Below are positions 34,880 to 45,695 of a stretch of 64,000 nt of DNA, piece by piece (the first letter of the stretch is position 1; the number at the start of each line of letters is the position of its first letter). The notes under the pieces are model-generated. The model was not told the origin of the DNA, searched no databases, and saw only the letters and a list, made by a program, of their open reading frames with translations. Both the position numbers and the translations under genes were made by a program. Source of the stretch: Albula goreensis (taxonomy: Eukaryota > Chordata > Actinopteri > Albuliformes > Albulidae); assembly GCA_022829145.1 (NCBI GenBank), contig CM040748.1, positions 7,536,001-7,600,000 on the forward strand. Reading direction: 5' to 3'.

Positions 34880-35480
34880 TTATTAATTTCATCTTTGTGG
34901 ATTACTTGAGCCCAAACAGCCTGATAAAATATGGAGCTTCGTCCACGATCCAATGAAATTATAATTACTGCAGTTATTGCTTAAAAGTGATTAATTGTCC
35001 TCTTCATCTAACGGAGCTATTCAGAGCCATGATCTCTTTTCCAAACTGTTTTGATTGAAGTCCCCCTCCTCCAACCCCCCATCCGCCCCCCACCCTTCCC
35101 CATAATGTAAATTGCACAGGGCATTTACTTTGACCTCAAATGTTTCCTTTTTTCCTGTGTGAGAGATGGAGGCTCACATGGATACGCGGATACGCGGTTG
35201 GGCCTGTGCAGGTTTATGTGTGCTAATTTGGCTGGGTTAATGGCCTGATTTGATTAGGGGGAGGGCGCTACGGCTGAGTTGCGTCGCTGATGTGGGTAAA
35301 AAGGTTTAATGAGCAGTGCAACAATGGGGAAAAACCCCAATCCTTCTCTAATGGGAAACTCTGCCTGAAAAACGGCTCTCTGTTTGTATCCGTAGGAGTG
35401 GAGGGCGAGAGTTAAACAGCGTCGGAGTGGTCAGGGGAACCCGGTTCAGCGCCGATAAGACCGATCATGCTGAAAATGAC
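34880..35480. promoter_or_regulatory. Candidate conserved non-coding element
   Basis: Unique block with AAATTATAATTACTGC near 34957, AAAGTGATTAATTGTCC near 34984, a C-rich minus-strand quadruplex motif at 35060-35100, an exact tandem pair GATACGCG-GATACGCG at 35181-35196, and GCTAATTTGGCTGGG near 35222. There is no substantial frame. Likely regulatory. Confidence 0.42.
35181..35196. repeat. Exact 8-bp tandem duplication GATACGCG
   Basis: Two abutting copies of GATACGCG, each with two CpG-type dinucleotides in a low-CpG setting. Too short to classify; may be a duplicated protein site. Confidence 0.6.
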
Positions 35481-36539
35481 TCGCAGGTAAGACCCCTATC
35501 TCTGGCAGCCCTGCTAGAACAAGCCTTATCAGCCAGTACTTATTTACAGCCCAGATCTGGATCTTAAAGACCAAACTGGATGAATTCCCCCAGCAGTGTG
35601 ATAAAACAATAAGGGAGGCCACTGCATTATTACCTTTGAAATTGCAGGCTTACCCTTATCCTAATCAACTCAGAAATGGGGAGCGGAAGGCTATTCTGAG
35701 CCAGAGCGGCTCTAGTGTTTTCTGTCTGAGGAGGCTGGTGTTGGAGTGTAGACTGTCCACATCAGAATGTGTGGACCACCATAAAGACCATGTATTATGG
35801 CCAGATACAATGACGCTTTTAGTATTCACAGTATATGCGTACTGCCTCAAAATGACACTGACAGATGATGGAGATGCATCAAGGAAATATTTTCTATGGT
35901 ACAACCAACCCAGAAATTAGGTTTTCGCAGATTCTTACCCTGCATTTCATAAAACACCCCGTTCTTTCAAAGCATGCAGTAAGAAATACAACATAACATG
36001 TTTTAATGCCGGCGGCATAAGAAAAATAATTATATTTTTATGCTGTCCTGCCATTTGGCATGTAACTCTGTAATACTTTCTTATTGATATTTTCATAGGA
36101 TGTAGCAGTTTCTTTGAACTGAAAAATAATATTTTGCCAACAAAGAAGAGTATATATGTATAAAACTATTGTATGTAAAGTGTAACAGGCATACATGTTT
36201 TTTTTTGAAGTCCCTGTACCCCAAAAGCACTCAGGTAAGATATTTTATTGTATTGTGCTTAAACTTACAAACCTCTTTCTCAGGCTCTGTATCCAAAGCG
36301 AGGGCGAGATAAGCATATTTCAGTGAATGTGAAGTGCTTCATTTGAAAATCACATTGCACAGGTTCCCATGTGCAGCAGTTTGAAGGGAAAGGGATTAGA
36401 TAAAAAAGAAAACATTTCTCAATTCAATTAAGAATAGAGAGATCTACTCCACATGGAGGAGCAATCCGTAAAACAGAACTTACTCATGAAAAAAGATCTG
36501 CAGCATTTCATATACTGAAAACGCATAGTATAAAAGGGT
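35481..36539. other. Non-coding stretch
   Basis: No gene recognised. The opposing frames at 35636-35920 (+) and 35665-35904 (-) overlap each other and show no known motif. Confidence 0.5.
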
Positions 36540-37080
36540 CTATAGATTAAGTTAATTAGAACCCAGAATGCCCCCGTATCATTGCAACAGCAGCCTGGCA
36601 CTGCCGTGGTGGTGCAGATAGCTGTTTTGCTGACCGTTGCTCTGTGTGCAGTGCCTAAATGCAGATCAATTACAAGGTGGAGAAGTCAGTGTCATATATG
36701 ATTCACAATGTCAATTTCATGCTTTCGGGAACCGTTTAGAGGGGTGCTCCGTTAGTTTACATCTGGTAACCAATCAGAAGGCGGCGTGTTTGAGAGAGAC
36801 AATTTAATGGTGTGACAGTTTACCAGAGATTGTCATGTAGAGGGGAGCCCACAGCAGCTCCCGCCTGTCATGGTCTGATATTTATTTATTTGTGGCGCCT
36901 TTCCGCACAGCACAAATGAAATGTCACATCTCATTTACACTCTCACTGTGAGATGCAAAGGATCTCTTTAAATTATAACTTGGGAATCAGAGAGGGCTGA
37001 TTAAAGCTCTCTTGAAAGCTGTTCGTGCCACAAACATGGCAGACCACAGCTCTGACGATCACAGGGGGAAAATTGAAACT
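36540..37080. promoter_or_regulatory. Strong candidate conserved non-coding element
   Basis: Unique, repeat-free block with CAGATCAATTACAAGG near 36663, GGTAACCAATCAGAAGG near 36767 (CCAAT core), GACAATTTAATGG near 36799 and TGGGAATCAGAGAGGGC near 36981. It has no frame longer than 60 codons except at its downstream edge, and is contiguous with the CpG-rich segment that follows. Confidence 0.45.
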
Positions 37081-37520
37081 TAATGTAAACGGATATCGCG
37101 GGCCGCGGCTCCGCTCTTTGACTTTGTGAAGCTGGGCAGCGCTGCTTTTGGGCTGGCGGCGGACCGCACGGTCCCTGACCCTCCGTCAGGACGCGAGTTC
37201 CTGCTATGGAGGGCCGGCCTGGCGGCTGGGGCCATATGGGTTTGAGCGGCTTCAAAAAGCATTGTCAAATTATTCTGTTCAGTGAATTCACAGAATCATT
37301 TTATTCTCTTTAGACGCTGGCGAGAAAAACGGTCACTCGGTCTGTTTTTTAGCAGTCGGAAGCACGAGGTCTCTGAACTGGAAGCTCCCCTCCGGCAGGC
37401 TGAGCGGCGGAGGAGTTTCGGGTGGTGCTTGTTCGGGGGAGACGTGCCGCTCACCTCCCTTTTCTGCAGGGCGCGAGACAAAGGAACCTGCTGAACTGCA
37501 CGGAGGGGATGAAGGGAAAT
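37081..37520. promoter_or_regulatory. CpG-island-like segment
   Basis: Dense CpG over about 430 bp, including ATCGCGGGCCGCGGCTCCGC at 37095-37114, GGCGGCGGACCGCACGGTCC near 37156 and GGACGCGAG near 37189. Frames on both strands (84 and 148 codons on minus, 70 on plus) lack known domains. A TTTTCTGCAG acceptor-like word near 37460 does not by itself define an exon. It could be an orphan CpG island acting as an enhancer or a non-coding RNA promoter. Confidence 0.42.
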
Positions 37521-38148
37521 AAGGACAGGCTCAAGAAAAGGGGACAAGATGCTCCCTCCGTCCATGGGTGCTCGGGGTTTGAAAATAAACATGTAGCCGT
37601 TCCACTGCTTTTGAATGCTCTGAAAGGTGCAGTCCACTAATCTGTGAGATTGTGAATGATGAGCCCAAGAGCCCCAGTGACAAACCGTTATCACTGTGTG
37701 GCATAGAGTGTCCAACCCATTCATTCCCCTCTCACAGGCCATTGCAAAGATTATGTCACCCTAATCCCCCCAGCAGTAATAGCGCTGCCGGGACGGGCAG
37801 GTGATTCCGTGTGCGCGAGCGAAGAAGCGGCTGCGGGGGCGACGGGATTGATCGCTGTTTGTTCTCACCCCATCAACCGCGTTTTGAGTAGCCCTCGTGC
37901 TGTCATATTGTACATTTGTGTTTATAGGCTGGAAATATCAGGGTGGGTAATGCAACACCATTTTGGGGTTTCCTTTGAAACGTCTGAAAGGGATTTAACA
38001 GGGCTCCCCTCTCATTCCACTCTCGTCTCTGAGAAAGTAAAACCCGTCTTTATTTGCCTTGAATATTGCATCCAGTATCTTTGTTTTCCATTGAATTTTT
38101 TTTTCTTTAATACTGACATTTGGAACATTTATTTAATCACAAAATTAA

Positions 38149-38152
<4 letters not shown>
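37521..38152. other. Non-coding stretch with residual CpG
   Basis: No gene recognised. A second small CpG patch lies at 37784-37855. The 123-codon + frame (37809-38180) ends in the TA tract and has no known motif. Confidence 0.45.

Positions 38153-38179
<27 letters not shown>
38153..38179. repeat. (AT)n microsatellite
   Basis: About 13 uninterrupted AT units. Confidence 0.97.
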
Positions 38180-38184
<5 letters not shown>

Positions 38185-38204
38185 AGTACAGTGAGCATGA
38201 CACC

Positions 38205-38930
38205 TTTGTGAAATGGTGTCATGTAGTAAACTTCTCTACTCCCAGGGGATGGCAGAAGTTTCTTTGTGCGGGTCGTTAATTGATTCCAATGGCGTTATTG
38301 ATTCCTTAAGAGCCTTCCTTTTATGCTAATGGAAAGCGATGCCTGACTCTTCACACCTTCATATACAAATGTGTGCAAATTCCTCAGGTTTATGGTGCCA
38401 GGGTAACACCCGCTGAGTGTGTTCTTGCACTCAGAGTGATATTAAACTCTTGGAAGGCCTTTTGGTTGCCATAAATCCTGTGCCCTTGGTTTTGTTTGAC
38501 TAAGGTTGGATTGGGTTTAATTTAAATGTTGATGCAGCCGCGGTTAAGGTCATTTACAGGGCTGCAATTCAATGCAAAGTAATTGAAGCGCTTTAGTTTT
38601 TTTTTTTAAAGTTTGGGGAATTAATCAGAGAACATTCAAGGACATAGAGCCAAGATGTCCAGAAATTAGACTGGATTAATTGATAACCTTAATTACTTTC
38701 TGAGGGCAAAAACATCTCAATATCAATTATAGAGTGTTTTCACCACACTCAGAGGATATGAGGAGCAACAGTAATTAGATGGAGAAACTGACAAGCTTAC
38801 TCAGTGGTTTTCAAAGTAAGCCCTCAGATTAAAGCGCTGTAATTCAAGTACATAAAACCATTCCAGCTTTCATGCTCAGCCACTGCTTGAGTATTCACCT
38901 GTTTTGTGCACACAGCAAACCCTCATGCAA
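38205..38930. promoter_or_regulatory. Candidate conserved non-coding element
   Basis: Unique sequence with GGTCGTTAATTGATTCC near 38271, the POU variant ATGCTAAT at 38323-38330 followed by GGAAA (close to an ATGCTAATGARAT layout), GGATTAATTGATAACC near 38673 and TTAATTACTTTC near 38690. No substantial frame covers it. Confidence 0.43.
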
Positions 38931-39895
38931 CCCCTCATTCAAAGTTTAGTCCTTAAATGTTAGATGTAGAAAAGGAGGGATAAAAAAAACGCACCCTGGT
39001 TATTATTCATGTTTCCGGTTTCTTCATTTAAACAGCACACATTTAGCAAAAAGAAATAATCTGATTTGGATTTATAAGAGAATAATATCCTCCAGCGGCA
39101 TTTGGTTAACTGTGTGGTTGAGTGGGCAGCCGAGGGGCTGCCGGAGAGATGGCACTGTGCTAAGAAATGCTTTGGAGGTGTTACAGTAATTATTATACAA
39201 CACAGACCCATCAGCCATTGCTCTTGGGCAGGCCATGAGGCCTGCCAATCATTACAATAAATTTTAATCTTCTCTTTTTCATTTTTTTTTTACCCCAGAA
39301 GTAGGAACTTATAAAATTGTTGAATATTTAACACATATTTTTCCCATAATTTAATACTTGTTTTAAGAGGTCTTACAGCCATATGTGAAGGTTCTCCAGA
39401 GTTTTTCTGAAGGACCGGGCTCAGACCTTGCTTGTCGGCCATTGTCTCACTGTTGGAAAAGGGGGGAAAAACAGACATAAAAAGGGGGTAAAGTTCAGGA
39501 GCAGTGAGCCTGTGCCTTTCACTGGATGAGAAGTGTCTCACCAGTCATGAACCATTTAACCAGGGGGAACAGGAAGGCTAGGTCTTTAGACCTGGGTTTC
39601 TGGAGCTCTCCCTGTGTGTGCTGACCCATCTGTGCAGTGTATTAGAATTGTAGAGTAATAAATGAACAGTGGAGAGGTTTGTAATGATGATTAGAGTCTG
39701 AAATTGGTTCAGATTTACAGTGTCACTCAGAAATGGAGGGAGAGGAAAAAGCGGTCTAAGCGGCCTAATGGATCCATCAACTCGTTTGGGCTGCTCACTG
39801 GGCCGAGCAGGGTCACCAGCCTTCCGCTGGCAGCACAAAAGCACTTCAATTTTGTTAGGAAATGTATCAATTTAACTGACTTGAGCAGCACACTG
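38931..39895. other. Non-coding stretch
   Basis: No gene recognised. T-run near 39280-39291. Small frames on both strands have no known motif. Confidence 0.5.
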
Positions 39896-40620
39896 AAAAC
39901 CTAATGAATCTGGACTCAATTTTCCGCCACGCTGCTTCTGTGAACTGTCGGAAACAATGTTGGTGGTGAAGGGATGAAGGCGGGCCCCGTGATTGGCCGG
40001 CGCTGGCTCCGGCAGCCTCTGTGGCGGCCAGTGGAAGAAACAGGGACGGCCTTCTGTTATCTAGTGACAGCCCCAACACCAACCACTGCCACTAGTCTAA
40101 CAATGATGTCATTAAAGGTAAATTGGCCTCTATTTCAGCGGGATGATAGTGCTAATTGAGTGGCAAAATATAATATAGGGAGCTGTTGTCTGCAGTTAAG
40201 GGGAGGAGGGGGACAGATTAAATGGCCGTACAATAGTGGGTGTCAGGCACGGCAGATGTTGCTTTATGCTGATAACTGCATTGACATATCTCCTGCTTGT
40301 CAGGCTAGGGCTTTAGGAGAGACTTACAGCAAATGGGACCAGATGGTTTCATGCTGAATCCGAATAAAGCAGTTAAACAGCCGCTGGTTTAAAAACTCAG
40401 CCACTAAAAGCTGTTAGTTTGTAAATAAAAGGAGTTGGAGTGCCTTATCGATCCTGCTGCCACGCGCCGGCCCAAACTACAGGCTAATGAATGGCCCCCA
40501 ATCAGCAGGCGTCAGGTTTATTTAGGGGCTGGGCTCTGATCACTCCTGATTCCCCCTCTCCGAGGGGCTGTCGGCCACGCTGTGTGAGAGGGAAGGGAAG
40601 CAGGGAAACTGCAGCTAATG
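39896..40620. promoter_or_regulatory. Candidate conserved non-coding element
   Basis: Unique block mixing GC patches (GTGATTGGCCGGCGCTGG near 39989, with an ATTGG/CCAAT core) and AT-core words (GGTAAATTGGCC near 40117, GTGCTAATTGAGTGG near 40149, GGCTAATGAATGG near 40482). It stops where the CA-rich array begins. Confidence 0.42.
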
Positions 40621-40650
40621 GTGGGAGGCTTTCAGTCTCAAATCCCACTA

Positions 40651-41061
40651 CACAGCAACACATACACACACACATACGCACACACACACACAGACATCTA
40701 CACATACACTACACATACACACACACTGCACACATTACACATGTACACACGCACACACATAGTATGCTCACACACACACATTACACACACATGCACACAC
40801 ACACACACACACATCTACACATACACACACACTGCACACATTACACATGTACACACACACACACACACATCTACACATACACTACACATACACACACCCT
40901 GCCCCATACACATGTACAAACACACATTCACACAGTATGCTCACACACACACACACACACACATTACACACACATATCTACACATACGCTACACACATGT
41001 ACACACATATGCATACACATAGTATGCTCACACTCACACACACACACACATACATTCACAA
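40651..41061 (+). repeat. CA-rich two-module minisatellite
   Basis: Two recurring modules sit in a CA background. Module A begins ACATCTACACATACAC and runs to ACATGTACACAC; copies start near 40694, 40811, 40868 and 40974 (the last with ATATCTACACATACGC). Module B is AGTATGCTCACAC, near 40761, 40934 and 41021. The order is A-B-A-A-B-A-B. The array probably grew by unequal exchange from a (CA)n tract. His/Thr-rich frames of up to 206 codons through it are artefacts. Confidence 0.9.
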
Positions 41062-42110
41062 CACCATTTCACCCAACACCCTCTCTTGGAATGCAATCAT
41101 TAACAAATTAGGCAAGGAAGAGCAAAAATTCCCTCAAAGCAAATGCTGCAACATGTAGTGCAGAAATTCTAGGAGGAGCTAAACTGATTCTTTATTTGGA
41201 ATGCTTGAGCATACATAATTCTTGAAAAAGTTCTTAATAATGAGCTGTCCATTTTTGTAAATACTGAATATACTATATTACATTCAGTTTACCATAAAAT
41301 GTGAGATTTTCAAACGGCTACTAAATAAGCCATGCATCCTACGCACTGATGCTGTTTTTGTAAAACGTTTTTATAGTTGTATGCTTTAGTCTGCTAATCA
41401 GTCTATAATGGAAATATGCATGCATACATGCATACATTGATATATACATACATACATAAAATAAAATGCTCTGTCAAACTATTGTCGGAGGTTCTGTCGA
41501 ACACTAATCCATTCTCTCTGCATGTTGTAATATCATATGTACCGAATGCATCACATGATTCAGGAGTTTCACAAATTTCATATTCAGACTGCCTGTGAAA
41601 CTCACTGACAGAAAATGCTTGTTCATTCATAGGAATATTAGTATTATATTGCTACTATGTCAATTCAGCCTATAGGTTATGTGTTGGGATTAGTAATTCA
41701 GGTAAACAGAGAAAAACATTAACTTAAATACATTTGTTTTTCATTCAGTGCTCAATTAAAGACAGATCAAAGTTAAATTATTAGGGCCAATTATGACATA
41801 ATTTCCCTTCTGAAGACTTCTTTGAAATCATTTCTAGCAAACAGTAGTTAAACTGATTTTAAAGGAAAAATATGACAAAAGGAAAAACACACTTTGTAGG
41901 ATCGAAACCCTACAGAGACAGACAATTAGTTATCAGTAGATAAAAAGTAAAACAAAAATTCAGTTTTTCAGGGGTTCATTTTGATCATAAAGCCATAATC
42001 TCAAAAAGACAAGTGTAATTTTTTATGTTAACATGCCCCTGTATTGTTAAGTTAATCCACCATGTTCTTAGCAATTACTGCTATTTAACACACAAGCGTG
42101 TCTTGATGCC
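41062..42110. other. AT-rich non-coding stretch
   Basis: No gene recognised. A CATA/TGCA-type low-complexity run occupies 41415-41458. Confidence 0.52.
41415..41458. repeat. Imperfect (CATA)n repeat
   Basis: Tetranucleotide CATA/CATG units with a TGATATATA interruption. Confidence 0.85.
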
Positions 42111-42980
42111 TGGATGACATGTTTAAAGCCACGAGGCGGGGGGATGTTTAAAGTTAATCTAAGATCGAGAGGATAAAAGACTTTTCACTGGTTTCTGTGT
42201 GACAGTAGCCAGGCCTATTCTCCACCCCATCAGCTACAGAAGATAGAGCATGGTAATTGATAACAGGCACATGAATACACTGAGATAGATAAAAAAGATC
42301 ACTTTTAATAATATTAGACACCCATGACTTTATTGCAGCGGTTTTAAGTTCCTACTCCAGACAAAGTTGAGGCATTGAAACAATATCTAGTTTACAGGAA
42401 GCCCCAGTGTTTATCCTGAGCAGAAGGTATGAATTCTCATTGGCACTTCTCTTTCTGTGACATTATTGTCATTACATCTTTATTTCAACACCTAGCTGTA
42501 TTTTTATTGCATTAGCACTGATATATAGCTTTGCTATGTGTTTGTATATCTATTTCCGATTGATGTGCAAACCAAATTTATTTCTTATAAATCATATATG
42601 AAGGCGCAAAATGGTTAAATTGGCATCATAAATACAGTGTGCACATTAGGTGCTGGTGATTAATGTGGCGGAGCAGAGACTCCCGCCTGGGTCCCCTTTC
42701 AGAGGGTATCTGAGGGAAGCTGTCTCCATGGCAGGTATAGAGTGTGAGATCTGGGCGTATGTTTGTGCTGCGTGTGACAGATTTCTCCCTGTCCCTCCCA
42801 CCTGATCCTGAGCCCCAGCAGAAGCCTGGGGTCCCAGCAGGACGGTTTCGCTCAACCACGCACCTGCTGTTTGCACACACGCGCACATTAACAATGTTAT
42901 TATTCACATTCTCAACATCTGAATCAAGTGCAGTGTGGCGCGGCACTGCAGTACAGTACCCCCAGCACAATGTACACTAA
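42111..42980. promoter_or_regulatory. Weak candidate regulatory region
   Basis: Two unique, less AT-rich parts (42111-42470 and 42621-42980) flank an AT-rich middle. The second holds GTGATTAATGTGGCGG near 42656. A 114-codon minus frame there has no known domain and is overlapped by others. Confidence 0.28.
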
Positions 42981-42985
42981 TAATA

Positions 42986-42988
<3 letters not shown>

Positions 42989-43025
<37 letters not shown>
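42989..43025. repeat. (CA)n microsatellite
   Basis: About 18 uninterrupted AC units. Confidence 0.98.
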
Positions 43026-43026
<1 letters not shown>

Positions 43027-43149
43027 GCACAGTCTTGTGTCCTTTTCTTATTGTGCACCTCACAGAATGCACACAGAGGATGTTAATGGGCAATCGAGTA
43101 CTTATCTATTTGGAGTAGTGATTTACTGGGCAGAAAATCTCTCTTTTAA

Positions 43150-44060
43150 CTCTGAGGAAATAAAAGGAGCCATACTGCAGGAACACAGCTGAACAGCCAT
43201 GTAGAATTTGGGTCAGCGTAAAGTGTGTTGTGATGTAACACCGATAAGATCCTGAGAGAGGCTGTTCCTGGCAGCCCACCTGGCTCTATGGCTGTCTGCA
43301 GACCAGGCCTCATACCCACACTGGATATTAAAAAGCTTGGGTTTAGCACCAGCCGCAGCTCAGCGTACGGGGGGAGTCAGCTCCCCCACACTGTGAGAGC
43401 AAATGTAACATTCACAGAGCCGTCTCGAGGAGAGGCTTTTATTGGCTAAGGTTACACGGCAACGGCAGAAATCACTCTCACCTTCTAGGCAGCTAATGTA
43501 GCAGACGGGGGCTGGATCGCCATAGCGCTTAGCGCATGGCAACAAACACGCTAAGCTTTGCGTTGCCAGAGCGTACATGCTCCCCCCAGCACATTGTGTA
43601 TGTAGCGTTAGGGCTCAGGCTGGAGACGAGATGTGAGACACTACCTCTCCTCTCTACTTGACCTCATCATTAGTGCTGGGGCTGATCTCATTTGGAAAAG
43701 CAGGCACCAGCAGAATTTCAAAGTGTCTGACACATTTTTGCAGCAAATCCTCTTCAACTGTGAACTAATTGGGGAATAGAAATGAAACTGAATTTTCATA
43801 GGATATCTGAAAGCATCAAAACCGGGGTGTCGTGGTGAAGTTCTTTTTTATCCTTTGGTACAATAAAGCAGGCTCCTCGCCCGCTGAATAATCTATGGTA
43901 ATTGTCCCATGGGGCAATGGAAATCTATTCATGTTTATTGTAGCATGGTGTGCCCTACCAGGGCAAGAGACAATGGGACTGAGCAGGTTCCAAACCCACA
44001 TGCTACAATTCCCAAGATGCAACATGGCACTTTTGATGAGAGACTGAGTACATGTTTGTC
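43150..44060. promoter_or_regulatory. Candidate conserved non-coding element with RFX-like dyad
   Basis: Unique block with a cluster of GGCAAC/GTTGCC half-sites and nested inverted repeats (43458-43568), then AT-core words such as GAACTAATTGGGGAATAG near 43762. No coding signal is recognised although short frames exist on both strands. Confidence 0.42.
43527..43568. promoter_or_regulatory. Nested dyads with inverted RFX-type half-sites
   Basis: TGGCAAC (43537-43543) and its exact complement GTTGCCA (43562-43568) are inverted 25 bp apart, and GCTTAGCG (43527-43534) pairs with CGCTAAGC (43549-43556). A further GGCAAC lies near 43460. GTTGCCA is the core of RFX-family X-box half-sites. Canonical X-boxes place halves 1-3 bp apart, so binding here would be to half-sites or weak. 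Confidence 0.45.
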
Positions 44061-44690
44061 TATTAAGATATGTAAATTTTTAATCCCTCATTCCCCTTTT
44101 ACACCATCCATTTCTCACAAAAAAAGGATATTAACAAAGCTATTATAGTTGTAGCAAAATATTTCAGTGTTATATCTGTGTGCTATCCTTAATAATAATT
44201 AGTGTTGGAGGGGAGGAACAATGATCATTTCAGTGTGAAGAGATTTCAGCGCTTTCATTAGTAAACAAAAACAAAACAAATGCTATGTTGTTGTGTGACC
44301 CGAATGAAAGCAATACTGTGCTGCCTTGATTTGATGTGAAAGCACGCTAATCTCTCCTCAGTGTACACATCTAATTTAGTGTTGTATTTTCATGTTGTTG
44401 ATGCTAAAGCCGTATCAAACCTGGGGTAGCATATTGTCAAATAGCTGCTTAACTTGGCACAAGACCAGAGTATGAAACAGAGGCTGACGTCTTAGCAGGC
44501 ACTGAAATGAACTCTTCTCAACATCCTCTGGCCAAGACACAAAGAGGTCTGTCAACCAATGGCATGTCAATCCCTGAAACTGTGTCAAGAGTTTGTGCTT
44601 TTCATTGTGAAAAAATTAGTTGCTGAATTTTGGACAAAATCTGAGGACGAAATTAATTGTGGCAAACAATGCATGCTGATTCGATCTATA

Positions 44691-44693
<3 letters not shown>
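44061..44693. other. AT-rich non-coding spacer
   Basis: No gene recognised. Confidence 0.5.

Positions 44694-44744
<51 letters not shown>
44694..44744. repeat. (CA)n microsatellite, about 51 bp
   Basis: About 25 uninterrupted AC units. Confidence 0.98.
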
Positions 44745-44746
<2 letters not shown>

Positions 44747-45133
44747 AGGGCAGGTAAGACAAAATGATAGAAAAACCAAATGTAGGACTATTGAATTGAA
44801 TTGCAGGTTTTTCGGTCAAAGAAACTGCAAAATCAAACAATGTGTCAGGTTAAGTGTCAAAAATCATGTTAGCATTTGCTAAACAAGGGAAAACTGAATC
44901 AGGAAAGACAAAGATGTTGAATGTTGAAGCTCTCCAAATGGAGTAGATGGACACTTGTTAAAGGATAGTTGTTTAAAAACCACAATACAATATCCTCAAA
45001 AATCATAAAATTGAACATATACTTCCTTGACCATATCTCTTTGCAAACAGATATAATCAAGACCAATGGATAATAACACATAACCTGGTGTGCGGAGCAG
45101 CAAACCTGGTCTTCTGAGAGACGGAAGAAAAAA
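44745..45133. other. AT-rich sequence 5' of the transposase remnant
   Basis: No helix-turn-helix or terminal inverted repeat could be recognised. This stretch may include the decayed N-terminal half of the transposon but I cannot show it. Confidence 0.4.
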
Positions 45134-45695
45134 ATGTGGTCTAACGATTTCTTTTGCTCTTTTTTTTCCACATCTGGACAGGTTTATGTGCGGAGAAAGC
45201 CAACCAAGGCTTTCAATTCACATTACTTGTTCCCAACTGTTAAACATGGGGGTGGATCTCCAATAGCATGGGAAACCATCTCATGGGAGTCATTGCGTGT
45301 AATAATTACTCTGCGTGGTAGAATTATGGCCAAGGTATACGAAGCCATTTTAGGCAACCAGGTGCAACCCTATGCTGCAAAGATTGTTTCCTCAAGATAG
45401 TTCCATATACCAAGGCACCCCTATGCACACTGCTACATGGATTCATGAGCGTTTTCATGATCGCCAGGATTTAGTCAAACACTTTCAATGGCCTTTTCAA
45501 TCACCAGATCTACACATCTCAAGGCACCCTTATTGGGAGGTTCCGGAAGATAGAGGGCAGAGTACCTCCTTCTCTCAAAGAACTAGGGCTTTCCTTGGTG
45601 AAGAATGGTCCAACATAATTCTAGAAAGTGTAAATGAAGTTGTTTTCTTAGACTCCTCAAAAGGGAAAGGGCAGCCTTCTTTCTTATTAATTGAT
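45134..45695 (+). mobile_element. Decayed Tc1/mariner transposase, catalytic half
   Basis: Two + frames together match the C-terminal part of Tc1-like transposases. The first (45134 to about 45380) holds VYVRRKP, PTVKHGGGS and LRGRIMAKVYEAIL. The second (from about 45380 to 45695) holds MHTATWIHERF, WPFQSPDL and FLGEEWSNI. The frame changes near 45380. The DDE catalytic domain is inactive. The usual DNAP motif before HTA reads QGTP, so the second Asp is lost, and the usual IE-PLW motif reads ISRHPYW, so the Glu is lost. The segment holding the first Asp also appears shortened. The N-terminal DNA-binding domain and terminal inverted repeats are not recognised. An old DNA-transposon relic, probably inserted long ago and unable to move. 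Confidence 0.88.

Noticed and set aside
34970-34995. miR-137-like TTATTGCTTAA
   Set aside because: The match stops after 11 bases and there is no hairpin partner.
37422-37640. First exon within the CpG-rich segment, with an acceptor-like TTTTCTGCAG
   Set aside because: A single acceptor-like word is too common, and the frame has no known protein similarity.
40491-41111. 206-codon His/Thr-rich + frame
   Set aside because: Produced by the CA-rich array; overlapping frames are equally open.
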